The translations under genes and the position numbers were made by a program. From contig JAHHHB010000040.1 of assembly GCA_019359545.1 (NCBI GenBank), positions 1 to 54,099 on the forward strand: a stretch of 54,099 nucleotides of DNA. The letters are read 5' to 3'. Below the pieces are notes generated by a model that was given only the letters and a program-made list of their open reading frames with translations, made no database searches and was not told the DNA's origin. Numbering within the stretch: position 1 is the stretch's first letter; every line of letters begins with the position of its first letter. Origin of the DNA: Desmonostoc geniculatum HA4340-LM1 (lineage in GTDB: Bacteria; Cyanobacteriota; Cyanobacteriia; Cyanobacteriales; Nostocaceae). Shown piece after piece: positions 44,126 through 52,003 of this stretch.

Positions 44126-44157
44126 TTCAAACCCCGACTTTTTAGCAAAGTCGAGGT
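44126..44157 (-). terminator. Likely terminator after the 99-aa gene
   Basis: On the minus strand AACCTCGACTTT and AAAAGTCGGGGTTT pair (one G-U) across GCTA, about 15 bases after the stop at 44170. The same CCCCGACTT hairpin type follows the 52819 gene. Confidence 0.6.
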
Positions 44158-44169
44158 TCTTGTTTCAAG

Positions 44170-44466
44170 TTATGAAGCTAAAATCTGACGGATTAAAATA
44201 CTCATCACTTCATCAGGGTTAGCTGTTGGTAGTAGTTGACTCCAATCTCCGACATTTGCATAGCCAATTACGTGCAAACGGTTAATTGTATTGGTGACGG
44301 CATTCGGAGAACCAATCAACAAATGTTTAACTGGTTCTCTCTTTGGTAATGGCTTTTGAGCAGATTGCTTGAGGGTGGGTGCATCAAAGTCTTCACTAGC
44401 CAAATACTGTTCTAACCGTGCTTGAGCGAACTTTTGATTTTTTACGAACTTTTGTACTTGTGTCAT
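44170..44466 (-). CDS. Conserved cyanobacterial hypothetical protein (98 aa)
   Basis: From ATG 44466: MTQVQKFVKNQKFAQARLEQ, YLASEDFDAPTL, KPLPKREPVKHLLIGSPNAV, INRLHVIGYANVGDWSQLLP and the end SILIRQILAS. The frame is open upstream to 44550, but that part is repeat and hairpin sequence. I recognise the pattern as a family recurring in Nostocales with the same ends; function unknown. A 14-bp hairpin lies in its 5' leader. Confidence 0.78.
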   Translation of the reverse strand: MTQVQKFVKNQKFAQARLEQYLASEDFDAPTLKQSAQKPLPKREPVKHLLIGSPNAVTNTINRLHVIGYANVGDWSQLLPTANPDEVMSILIRQILAS

Positions 44467-44496
44467 GATAATAGTTGACTCCTGAGTAGGGGTTAA

Positions 44497-44540
44497 AGAA
44501 AGGCGATCGCAGACTCTTCCACAAGGGCGATCGCCTTTCT
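44497..44540. promoter_or_regulatory. 14-bp hairpin built on two HIP1 octamers, 5' of a small gene
   Basis: AGAAAGGCGATCGC (44497-44510) pairs with GCGATCGCCTTTCT (44527-44540) over a 16-base loop. It is 31 bases upstream of the ATG at 44466 on the minus strand and would form in the leader RNA. Confidence 0.65.
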
Positions 44541-44763
44541 CATGCTTCAATTTTAAAGTATAATTTTATACTTGTCAACTACTAATGCAAAAAATGTTTG
44601 CAACAAATCAACCAGTCCAAATTGTATTGTTGGAAGGTTTAAAACTAATATATGAACCAATATGAATTTAGGCGTAGGTTGGGTTGAGGCTTTGCAAAAC
44701 CCAACATAGATCTAATGCACAAATTTAGGCTTGACACGGCACTAGATTTATGCAGAAAGTGGA

Positions 44764-45033
44764 TTATTTCAACAAAGGACTTGTGCCATTACCGTTAGTT
44801 GAAGCATTCGCAATTGCAGCTTGAGCAGGTTGAGTGGGAAGAACTGGTACAACTGGAGCAACTTTTGAACTAGATTGTTTATTTCTTTTTCCATTAGAGC
44901 CGCCAGCTTTGGAATACTGTATACTGTTTCTGCCGTAGACAGTTGCAACTCCACTTAGCATTCGTTCAGACATTTCGGAGAGGGCTTTATCCATCTGGGT
45001 TATTGTTTTACGCGATTCTTCAAGATTGGACAC
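44764..45033 (-). CDS. Hypothetical protein, probably 5'-truncated (89+ aa)
   Basis: Not recognised. From GTG 45033: SNLEESRKTITQMDKALSEM, SERMLSGVATVYGRNSIQYS, a KAGGSNGKRNKQSSSK basic linker and a Pro/Ala/Asn tail. Coding-like sequence continues upstream in frame without a start (NYPTTRATLEAHNTLV before the GTG) until a TGA near 45105, next to the repeat cluster. The original start may thus have been removed, or a non-standard start is used. Confidence 0.55.
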   Translation of the reverse strand: MSNLEESRKTITQMDKALSEMSERMLSGVATVYGRNSIQYSKAGGSNGKRNKQSSSKVAPVVPVLPTQPAQAAIANASTNGNGTSPLLK

Positions 45034-45646
45034 AAGCGTGTTATGAGCTTCTAACGTCGCACGGGTAGTTGGGTAGTTTTGTGGATTTATTTTATTAAAA
45101 CTTCAACGAAATAATTACGAGTTTATCTGTGTTTTTACTCATTTTTATATCGATTTGTTGTTTGAGAATGAGTGCAATCAACAAATGCGAACGCCAAATC
45201 AACAAATGCGAACGCCAAATCAACAAATGCGAACGCCAAATCAACAAATGCGAACGCCGAATCAACAAATGCGAACTCCAAATCAACAAATGCGAACTCC
45301 AAATCAACAAATGCGATCGCTAAATCAACAAATGCGATCGCCAAATCAACAAATGCGAACTCCAAATCAACAAATGCAAACGCCAAATCAACAAATGCGA
45401 ACTCCAAAATAACATTAGCAAGGGGAAACTAGAACATCTAATTCCCTCCTCTTATAAAGGCTACGGTGTATACACAAGTCGAATTACCCCCCTTAATCCC
45501 CCCGATGTATTGGGGGGAAACAAGAGAATCTTGTTCCCTCCCCCTTTATAAGCGGTGTATACACAAGTTGAATTACCCCCCTTAATCCCCCCTTAGAAAG
45601 GGGGGAAACAAGAGAATCTAGTTCCCTCCCCTTTATAAGGGGAGGG
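45034..45646. other. 613-base gene-free repeat region
   Basis: Contains the 21-bp minisatellite (45177-45407) and, from 45430, three C-run/G-run repeats joined by GGTGTATACACAAGT linkers (45470, 45550). No credible gene. Confidence 0.75.
45177..45407. repeat. 21-bp minisatellite, 11 tandem copies
   Basis: Unit ATCAACAAATGCGAACGCCA+A, eleven contiguous copies (231 bases) with variants at CGAACGCC/CGAACTCC/CGATCGCC. The period is 3 x 7. Because it is a multiple of three and lacks stops, several frames on both strands stay open (NQQMRTP, STNANAK, LLIWRSH, FAFVDLA repeats). None has a credible start, domain or flanking gene context. Confidence 0.92.
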
Positions 45647-45660
45647 TTAGGGTGGGGTAA
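45418..45660. repeat. Composite C-run/G-run repeats with GTGTATACAC linkers
   Basis: Three consecutive blocks of TTACCCCCCTTAATCCCCCC followed by GGGGGGAAACAAGAGAATCT and CCTCCCCTTTATAA; each new block begins after CGGTGTATACACAAGT. The last block forms the 3' end of the DUF559 gene. Confidence 0.85.
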
Positions 45661-46039
45661 CTTCCCTCAAGCGACAAATAACTTCCCTAATCTTCTCCAC
45701 CACACCATCAATATCTTGATAAACTTCTTGATTCGTAAATCTCAAAAACCTCGTACCTTTTGATTCCAAAAAAGCTTGGCGATCGCGGTCATATTCTGGA
45801 ACTCCATCTTGATAGTGACTATCACCATCAATTTCTATGGCAAGTCTCAATTCCGAAGAATAAAAATCCACTACAAATCTGTCAATACTGTATTGTCTGC
45901 GAAATTTACAGCTTTCAATTTGTTGATTTCTAAGTTTTGCCCAAACTATTTTTTCACATGGGGGCATATTGTTTCTGAGAGTTTGCCGTTTTTGCTTTTC
46001 TGAGGTTTGGTTATACAGCTTTGTCATCAGCGTTTTCAT
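45647..46039 (-). CDS. DUF559 family (VSR-like) endonuclease
   Basis: 130 aa. Starts at ATG 46039 or the ATG four codons on. DUF559 blocks: RQTLRNNMPPCEKIVWAKLR, KFRRQYSIDRFVVDFYSSEL, LAIEIDGDSHY (E-I-D-G catalytic core), RDRQAFLESKGTRFLRFTNQ EV. Predicted PD-(D/E)XK nuclease fold related to very-short-patch repair enzymes; often near transposons and nicking systems. The C-terminal residues (REVTPP) are encoded by the repeat at 45640-45660, so the stop is repeat-supplied. Third nuclease-like family within the exporter gap. Confidence 0.88.
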   Translation of the reverse strand: MKTLMTKLYNQTSEKQKRQTLRNNMPPCEKIVWAKLRNQQIESCKFRRQYSIDRFVVDFYSSELRLAIEIDGDSHYQDGVPEYDRDRQAFLESKGTRFLRFTNQEVYQDIDGVVEKIREVICRLREVTPP

Positions 46040-46045
46040 ATTCCT

Positions 46046-46413
46046 GGACTGTGCTTATTATTCCCAGGATTACCCCCCTTAATCCCCCCTTATAAAGAGG
46101 GGAAACAAGAGATTCTTGTCCCCTCCCCTTTATAAGGGGAGGGTTAGGGAGGGGTAATTCAATAACTTGCAGACTGTGCCTCACTATTCCCAGGATTACC
46201 CCCCTTAATCCCCCCTTATAAAGAGGGGAAACAAGAGATTCTTGTCCCCTCCCCTTGTAAAGGGGAGGGTTAGGGAGGGGTAATTCAATAACTTGCGGAC
46301 TGTGCCTCACTATTCCCAGGATTACCCCCCTTAATCCCCCCTTATAAAGAGGGGAAACAAGAGATTCTTGTCCCCTCCCCTTTACAAGGGGAGGGTTAGG
46401 GAGGGGTAATAAC
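46046..46413. repeat. Tandem array, three copies of a ~126-bp unit
   Basis: Each unit runs from CTGTGCCTCACTATTCCCAG through AATCCCCCCTTATAAAGAGG and GAGGGTTAGGGAGGGGTAAT. Starts are near 46050, 46175 and 46301 (period 125-126). Copies are nearly identical, so expansion was recent. The minus strand appears open through part of it, which is incidental. Confidence 0.9.
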
Positions 46414-46531
46414 TTACGCGTACACCGCAGCCTTTTTAAGCAGAATCTAAAACTTTTTACCCCTTATTTTTCCGAAATTGAGGATAATACTCTTGAAGCT
46501 TCATCAAGATGCGTCTACCTCACACCTGCTC

Positions 46532-49039
46532 ATGAACGAACAGCGTCAACAAGCTTATGATCAGCTAATTCAAACCCTGCTAGAGTGCCCTAGCGGGGAA
46601 AAACCAGAGATATTAGCAGCAAATACAGAATTGCTAGATGCTGACTTTGTGCAGGTTGTTGTAGCAGCAGCAGAGTATTTTGCCCAGCAGGGAGAGGAAA
46701 ATACTGCCGAGTGGTTGAGAAACTTAGCAACACAACTCACCCCAAAAACTACCCCCATCACTCAAGAAGATATAGACACTTACTGGCAATTTTTAATAGA
46801 AATACTGCAAACAACAGCACAAAGCAACGGCGATGCTCAAGTAATTTACCCATTGCTGGCAGCAAATACCGATAAACTCAATAATATTTTTACTGAATTA
46901 TTGCGTCGTTGGGCAACAAATACCCTAGCAGAAGCGGAAACAGATACAGCAACATCCATCGCCGCAGTGATTGGTAATTTTAGTAATCTGATTCAGCAGT
47001 TCCCTTTGGGTAGCAAAGCCAGCAACATGGAAATTGCTATTACAGGCTATGAAATCGTCCTAACTGTTTATACCCGCAGCGCCTTTCCTGTTGATTGGGC
47101 AATGACGCAAAATAATCTGGGGATTGCTTACGGTGACAGAATATTAGGAGAACGAGCCGAGAATATTGAAAGTGCGATCGCTGCTTATTCTGCTGCACTG
47201 GAAGTTTATACCCGCAGCGCCTTTCCTGTTGATTGGGCAATGACGCAAAATAATCTGGGGAATGCTTACGGTGACAGAATATTAGGAGAACGAGCCGAGA
47301 ATATTGAAAGTGCGATCGCTGCTTATTCTGCTGCACTGGAAGTAAGAACCCGCAGTGCGTTTCCTCAAAATCATGCAGAAACTTTATTCAATCTCGGCAT
47401 TCTCTACCAAGACACAGAACAATTTGACTTAGCTTACACTACCTTTGCCTCTGCCATTGCCACAGTCAAATCATTGTGGGGTGAAATTGTTTCTGGCGAT
47501 GAAGCAAAGCATAAACAAGCAGAAGAATGGAATCAGCTTTATAGATGCATGGTGCAAGTTTGCCTGGAATTAGAAAGGGATACGGAAGCAATAGAATATA
47601 TCGAGCAGAGCAAAACCCGCAACTTAGTGGAACTGCTAGCCAAAAATCAACAACTTGCCCAAATAGCCAAAGCACCAGTAGGCGGTGAAGCAAATCTCCC
47701 TTCAATTGATAGCAGCATCCGCTTTGCAGAAATTCAACACCTTCTAGACAACAACACTGCAATTATCCAGTGGTACATATTTAATGATTGTTTTCGCGCC
47801 TTCATCATCACCCGCCACAACGATCAACCAGCAATTTGGCATTCCAATCAACAAGACTTAAAAAACTTGAGAAATTGGACTGGTGAATATCTCAAGCTTT
47901 ACGGCACAGATAAAAAACAATGGCGATATGAGCTTAGTAATCAACTTACTCAACTGGCGCAAAAACTCCACCTCAATCAAATAGTTTCCCTAGTGCCATC
48001 TCATTGCCAAAAACTGATTTTAATTCCCCATCTTTACTTACACTTATTACCTCTCCATGCCTTACCCCTATCTCCTAGCGACTCCCCAACACCAGAGTAT
48101 CTCATTGATAGATTTCCAGAAGGTGTAAGTTATGCACCTAGTTGTCAACTTTTGCGTTTCGCTCAACTCAAAACGCAACAATTAGACTCATCGTCTAAAA
48201 CACCTGTAAATCCTTCTCCCTCCTCGCTTGCGGGGAGGGTTGGGGTGGGGTTAAATTTACAACTGGGCCACCTATTTGCTATTCAAAACCCCACAAACAA
48301 CTTAGAATTTACAGATATCGAAGTCGAAACAATAGCAGCAGACTTTCAACCTCACCAAGTCCTCAGACATAGCCAAGCCACCAAAGCCGCCTTAGCAGAA
48401 TCATCAACCAATGATAATTTCCAAAATGCCCAATGGCTGCATTTTTCTTGTCATGGATATTTCAATTTCAACTCACCGCTGAAATCTGGGTTACAGTTAG
48501 CAGACGCTAAAATTACCGCTAATAGTGCATCATCGCGCTATGTGCGAGTTGATAACGAAACATCCATTGATTTAAATAAATGCCTCACCCTAGAAGATAT
48601 CTTTTTATTAAACTTACACAACTGTCGTCTAGTCTGTCTTTCAGCTTGCGAAACAGGCTTAGTGAGCATTAGCAACAATAGCGATGAATATATTGGTTTA
48701 GCCAGTGGATTTATCCGTGCAGGTGCAGCCAATATTATTAGTAGTTTATGGGCAGTGAGCGACTTTCATACATGTTTATTAATGATTAAATTTTATGAGA
48801 TACTAAAAACTAATCCATATAATGTAGCTATAGCTCTCAACACAGCCCAGCAATGGTTACGCCAAGCAACGCAAACACAAATAAGTGAATGGATTCAAAA
48901 TAAAACTGAGATAGAAACAGAACAGAACCAGAAAATTATAAATTATTTATCAAACTATAACCCAGAGCAACAACCATTTAAAAGACCAGAATTCTGGGCA
49001 GGTTTTTGCGCCATATCACCCGTTTATAGCGTTTCCTAA
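46532..49039 (+). CDS. TPR-CHAT protein (caspase-like CHAT protease)
   Basis: 835 aa from ATG 46532 (frame open to 46478). N-terminal helical domain ~1-75 (QAYDQLIQTLLECPSGEKPE, ILAANTELLDADFVQVV) common in cyanobacterial CHAT proteins, TPR repeats ~150-285 (AMTQNNLGIAYGDRI x2), then CHAT ~510-830 with the catalytic His in WLHFSCHGYFNF (~639) and Cys in LVCLSACETGL (~703), so it should be an active peptidase. Two TPR units are near-identical at DNA level (138-bp tandem repeat). A repeat-derived in-frame insert (PSSLAGRVGVGLN) lies at 48205-48260. It is followed by two coupled genes for a small protein and a two-TM protein, resembling a protease-effector cassette. A role in defence or programmed cell response is inference. 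Confidence 0.9.
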   Translation: MNEQRQQAYDQLIQTLLECPSGEKPEILAANTELLDADFVQVVVAAAEYFAQQGEENTAEWLRNLATQLTPKTTPITQEDIDTYWQFLIEILQTTAQSNGDAQVIYPLLAANTDKLNNIFTELLRRWATNTLAEAETDTATSIAAVIGNFSNLIQQFPLGSKASNMEIAITGYEIVLTVYTRSAFPVDWAMTQNNLGIAYGDRILGERAENIESAIAAYSAALEVYTRSAFPVDWAMTQNNLGNAYGDRILGERAENIESAIAAYSAALEVRTRSAFPQNHAETLFNLGILYQDTEQFDLAYTTFASAIATVKSLWGEIVSGDEAKHKQAEEWNQLYRCMVQVCLELERDTEAIEYIEQSKTRNLVELLAKNQQLAQIAKAPVGGEANLPSIDSSIRFAEIQHLLDNNTAIIQWYIFNDCFRAFIITRHNDQPAIWHSNQQDLKNLRNWTGEYLKLYGTDKKQWRYELSNQLTQLAQKLHLNQIVSLVPSHCQKLILIPHLYLHLLPLHALPLSPSDSPTPEYLIDRFPEGVSYAPSCQLLRFAQLKTQQLDSSSKTPVNPSPSSLAGRVGVGLNLQLGHLFAIQNPTNNLEFTDIEVETIAADFQPHQVLRHSQATKAALAESSTNDNFQNAQWLHFSCHGYFNFNSPLKSGLQLADAKITANSASSRYVRVDNETSIDLNKCLTLEDIFLLNLHNCRLVCLSACETGLVSISNNSDEYIGLASGFIRAGAANIISSLWAVSDFHTCLLMIKFYEILKTNPYNVAIALNTAQQWLRQATQTQISEWIQNKTEIETEQNQKIINYLSNYNPEQQPFKRPEFWAGFCAISPVYSVS
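47066..47341 (+). repeat. 138-bp tandem duplication inside the TPR region
   Basis: 47066-47203 and 47204-47341 are almost identical (visible difference GGGGATTGCT versus GGGGAATGCT), each encoding one 46-residue TPR-like unit (YTRSAFPVDWAMTQNNLG...). Exact 46-codon period keeps the frame. Confidence 0.9.
48205..48260 (+). repeat. C-run/G-run dispersed repeat inserted in frame in the CHAT gene
   Basis: TTCTCCCTCCTCGCTTGCGG and GGAGGGTTGGGGTGGGGTTA form the typical dispersed repeat hairpin and encode PSPSSLAGRVGVGLN between two CHAT core segments. Confidence 0.8.
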
Positions 49040-49309
49040 TCATACAAGTTACATCAGAGCAAGCTCCTTGGTTGCGGGCTACCCCGTGTATACACAAGAT
49101 CCAAAGACGCGATAAATCGCGTCTGGTGCCTTAACCGAACCGTATTGCTCCCTCCCCTTTCCAAGGCTACGGTGTATACACAACTTGAATTACCCCCCTT
49201 AATCCCCCCTTAGAAAGGGGGGAAACAAGAAAAATCCGGTTCCCTCCCCTTTACAAGGGGAGGGTTAGGGTGGGGTAAAATAATATTCAACCAACACAAA
49301 AATAAACCT
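49040..49309. repeat. Composite repeats between the CHAT gene and the next two genes
   Basis: GTGTATACAC linker (49087), CAAAGACGCGATAAATCGCG palindrome (49094), a second GTGTATACAC (49172), then a C-run/G-run block (49188-49280). No gene in 270 bases. This repeat set separates the protease gene from its putative partners. Confidence 0.8.
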
Positions 49310-49654
49310 ATGGAAGCCGATAAACTCATCCAAGCATTTACCGAAGTTGTAAGAAATCAAGATTATGTGTTTTCACCTCAAGCCATAGCAACTATACCTG
49401 CACTGCGAGAAATTATTGCCGAATTTGAAACCCAACCACCCCAGGAACTAGCAGAAGCAATTCGCAACTGGTACATCAATCACGAAGATGTGAGAGATGC
49501 TGTATTACTTGAAGAAAGAGAAATTGAGAAAGTCAGTAAAACTCAGCCAGAATCTCAAGAAAATACCCCACAAAATCGCTACCGAGTTTTGCAAGATGAA
49601 CTGCAAAAGTTGCAAGATAGAAAGACAGTTGCACCTAGTCCAAACCAACCATGA
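49310..49654 (+). CDS. Small hypothetical protein of the CHAT cassette (114 aa)
   Basis: Acidic, helical: MEADKLIQAFTEVVRNQDYV, FSPQAIATIPALREIIAEFE, PPQELAEAIRNWYINHEDVR, DAVLLEEREIEKVSK, then a Gln/Pro-rich and coiled-coil end (VLQDELQKLQDR). It overlaps the next gene by 4 bases (ATGA), so the two are translationally coupled. The compact helical N-terminal domain is the size of an effector-associated adaptor domain, but I cannot assign it to a family. Starts at ATG 49310. Confidence 0.75.
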   Translation: MEADKLIQAFTEVVRNQDYVFSPQAIATIPALREIIAEFETQPPQELAEAIRNWYINHEDVRDAVLLEEREIEKVSKTQPESQENTPQNRYRVLQDELQKLQDRKTVAPSPNQP

Positions 49655-51087
49655 AAATATATGCACCTAACGTTCATCTGTTTGCTTTTCAACTTGACAA
49701 AAACTCAAACGATCCATCGGTTAATAAAAACTTTATCTGGAAAACTGGTGATGCAATAGTTGACACAACCTTACATCAAAACTTGGATCTGAGCCAGCAT
49801 ATAGACGAAAACAAAGAACCTAATAGCCCTCGTGTAGATTTGCTCAAAGATGCAGAAGTTATTGATGATAATTATGCAATATCATTTACGGGTAAAGTTC
49901 CCCTAGACCAAACTCAAGATGTACTAATTAAAGGCTTTGCTCATCCATTGCGGATTTATGACAGCTACAGTTTGTGGCTAAATTTGCGTCGTCCTGAAAA
50001 AGAAAATAATATTCCAACACCAGATGTAGATATTACTTTTTTAAGTCAGTTCAATCAAAATAACTGTCTGACTTTCAAAGAACATCCGCTTTTTCTTGGA
50101 CAAACTCTGTTGATTACTGGTTGGTTAACAGGCGCAAAAGATAAACAAAATGCTAAAGAAATAGCCAAAGAATGTTTAACAGTAGTTTTCCCAGATAGCC
50201 AAAAACAACCGCCATTCAATCGCCAAGGTGAATTATTTGGGAGTCCGATTTTTGAATATGGTTTATTTAGCCAAATATCTAACTATCAGCATGTGCTGAT
50301 TTGGTTATTTGCCGATGAACAAGCTGATATTAAATTTAACCAATGCTATCAAGAGTTATTAGATTTATTTTTCTTCCGCACCAAAGTTGTCAAAGCTTAT
50401 AAAGATAGCCGAGAAATTTATAAGCAACTAGATGCAGCTTGTCTGCAAATAGAAGCAGAGATTGATAAAGTTCCTAAAGTCGGCGAACAAAAATCTATTG
50501 GTGCAGCTAATTTAACTGACTTAAAAAACCAATTAAAAACTTTACCCCAGCTAGCACTAACATATACCCGCCTGTTGCGAAATTTAGAAGAATACCAAAA
50601 TACCATCGCCATTAATGCTTATAATTACCAGGAGAGGTCACAGAAGATTCATGCTATAGTAGGTGAAGATATCAGTTTTTTAGAAAACTTCAATCAAAAA
50701 AATAGCCCTTTCTTCCAACAACAAATCAACGCCGACTTAGGTTATTTTCGTCACGGTTCCGAGTTGCTGGGTAGAGCAATAGACTCAATTCGCGGCATAG
50801 TAGAAATAGAACAAGCAGAAAGCGATATAAAACAAGCAGAACGCGATCGCACTTTAAACAACACCATCCAAGTACTAGGCATCGGCTTTGGCGGCGGTGC
50901 GATTATCTCCGGCGTCATCGTCCAACACATTGACAAAATCAACCAACCCCTAACCGCGATATCTCCCAACAATCCACCCCATCCCTTTTACGCATCTTTA
51001 TTGTTGAGTGTTTTAGCTACATGCTTTTTTATTGGCATAGGTTTGCTGATAACTAAGCGCCAATATTATCCTAGAGATAAGAAGTAA
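49651..51087 (+). CDS. Membrane protein with two C-terminal TM helices, CHAT cassette (478 aa)
   Basis: Not recognised. Residues ~1-230 look like a beta-rich soluble domain (MKIYAPNVHLFAFQLDKNSN, AISFTGKVPLDQTQDVLIKG, ILITGWLTGA-like LLITGWLTGAKDKQN). Residues ~235-400 are helical with coiled-coil stretches (ACLQIEAEIDKVPKVGEQKS, EIEQAESDIKQAERDRTLNN). Two TM helices follow: ~405-428 (TIQVLGIGFGGGAIISGVIV) and ~446-468 (YASLLLSVLATCFFIGIGLL), then a basic tail. This topology (big soluble part, coiled coil, two C-terminal TMs) is CorA-like, but no GMN motif is present. It may be the membrane effector or substrate of the neighbouring protease; this is inference. Confidence 0.78.
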   Translation: MKIYAPNVHLFAFQLDKNSNDPSVNKNFIWKTGDAIVDTTLHQNLDLSQHIDENKEPNSPRVDLLKDAEVIDDNYAISFTGKVPLDQTQDVLIKGFAHPLRIYDSYSLWLNLRRPEKENNIPTPDVDITFLSQFNQNNCLTFKEHPLFLGQTLLITGWLTGAKDKQNAKEIAKECLTVVFPDSQKQPPFNRQGELFGSPIFEYGLFSQISNYQHVLIWLFADEQADIKFNQCYQELLDLFFFRTKVVKAYKDSREIYKQLDAACLQIEAEIDKVPKVGEQKSIGAANLTDLKNQLKTLPQLALTYTRLLRNLEEYQNTIAINAYNYQERSQKIHAIVGEDISFLENFNQKNSPFFQQQINADLGYFRHGSELLGRAIDSIRGIVEIEQAESDIKQAERDRTLNNTIQVLGIGFGGGAIISGVIVQHIDKINQPLTAISPNNPPHPFYASLLLSVLATCFFIGIGLLITKRQYYPRDKK

Positions 51088-51107
51088 ATACACAAATGAT
51101 ACAACTC

Positions 51108-51177
51108 TTGTAGAGACGCGATGAATCGCGTCTTTGACTGGGTAAACACAAAGACGCGATTCATCGCGTCTCTACAA
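51108..51177. repeat. 29-bp perfect inverted repeat, each arm itself palindromic
   Basis: Arm 51108-51136 (TTGTAGAGACGCGATGAATC...) pairs exactly with 51149-51177 over a 12-base loop. The core ACGCGATGAATCGCGT is a palindrome within each arm. It sits between the two-TM gene and the exporter ATPase gene and may act as a terminator or a barrier; there is no T-run. Confidence 0.9.
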
Positions 51178-51197
51178 TTGATAACAAAAATTCTTTT

Positions 51198-51962
51198 ATG
51201 GCAAACACTATTTCAATTACGGATTCTCTAGTTCCTAATCCCGTACCGCAATCAACAATCATTCGCCTAGAAAATATATATAAAATCTACGGCAGTTGCG
51301 AAACCGAAGTCAAAGCCCTCAACGATGTGAATTTGACTATCCACGAAGGCGAATATTGTTCAATTATGGGGCCTTCTGGTTCAGGTAAATCTACAGCCAT
51401 GAATATTATCGGCTGTCTAGACCGACCTACAGGCGGACATTATTACTTAGATAATATTGATGTGGCGCAAATGGACGATCGCTCCTTAGCACACATTCGT
51501 AACAAAAAGCTGGGGTTTGTGTTCCAACAATTCCACTTATTACCCCAACTCACAGCATTAGAAAACGTGATGCTGCCAATGGTGTACGCTAGTGTAGATC
51601 CCAAAGAAAGAAGCGATCGCGCCATCGAAGCACTGACACGAGTTGGTTTAGCAAATCGCCTCAACAACAAACCAACTCAGCTATCTGGGGGACAACAACA
51701 AAGAGTAGCGATCGCCCGCGCCATTGTCAATCGTCCCGTGGTACTCCTAGCCGATGAACCCACCGGCGCACTTGATTCGCGCACAACCCAAGAAGTCTTA
51801 GACATCTTTGGCGAACTCAACGCCAGTGGAATCACCGTCGTCATGGTAACCCATGAACTAGAAGTAGCCCGTCAAACCCAGCGCATCGTTTGGTTTCGTG
51901 ATGGTCAAGTAGTACACTCCAACCTCACACCATCTGACTTGACCCAGTTAGCTGTCTCATAA
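51198..51962 (+). CDS. MacB-type ABC exporter ATPase
   Basis: 254 aa: Walker A GPSGSGKSTAMNIIG, LGFVFQQFHLLPQLTALENV, signature LSGGQQQRVAIARAI, Walker B VVLLADEPTGALDSRT, and VMVTHELEVA switch. It is the LolD/MacB-type ATPase that energises a FtsX-like permease. The matching adaptor and permease genes lie at 39919 and 41473, same strand, 8.5 kb upstream, with unrelated genes between. The start is ATG 51198, 20 bases after a long palindrome, so it must now be transcribed from a new promoter or by readthrough. Confidence 0.92.
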   Translation: MANTISITDSLVPNPVPQSTIIRLENIYKIYGSCETEVKALNDVNLTIHEGEYCSIMGPSGSGKSTAMNIIGCLDRPTGGHYYLDNIDVAQMDDRSLAHIRNKKLGFVFQQFHLLPQLTALENVMLPMVYASVDPKERSDRAIEALTRVGLANRLNNKPTQLSGGQQQRVAIARAIVNRPVVLLADEPTGALDSRTTQEVLDIFGELNASGITVVMVTHELEVARQTQRIVWFRDGQVVHSNLTPSDLTQLAVS

Positions 51963-52003
51963 GGAACTTCCAAAAAATAAATTATCCCAAATTATTTGTA
52001 CAT

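Noticed and set aside
45129..45432. Genes with seven-residue repeats (NQQMRTP, STNANAK, LLIWRSH, FAFVDLA)
   Set aside because: The 21-bp tandem array is open in several frames on both strands simply because its period is a multiple of three; no start signal or domain.
46011..46310. Minus-strand 99-codon ORF over the 126-bp repeats
   Set aside because: Composed of dispersed repeat; no homology-like segment.
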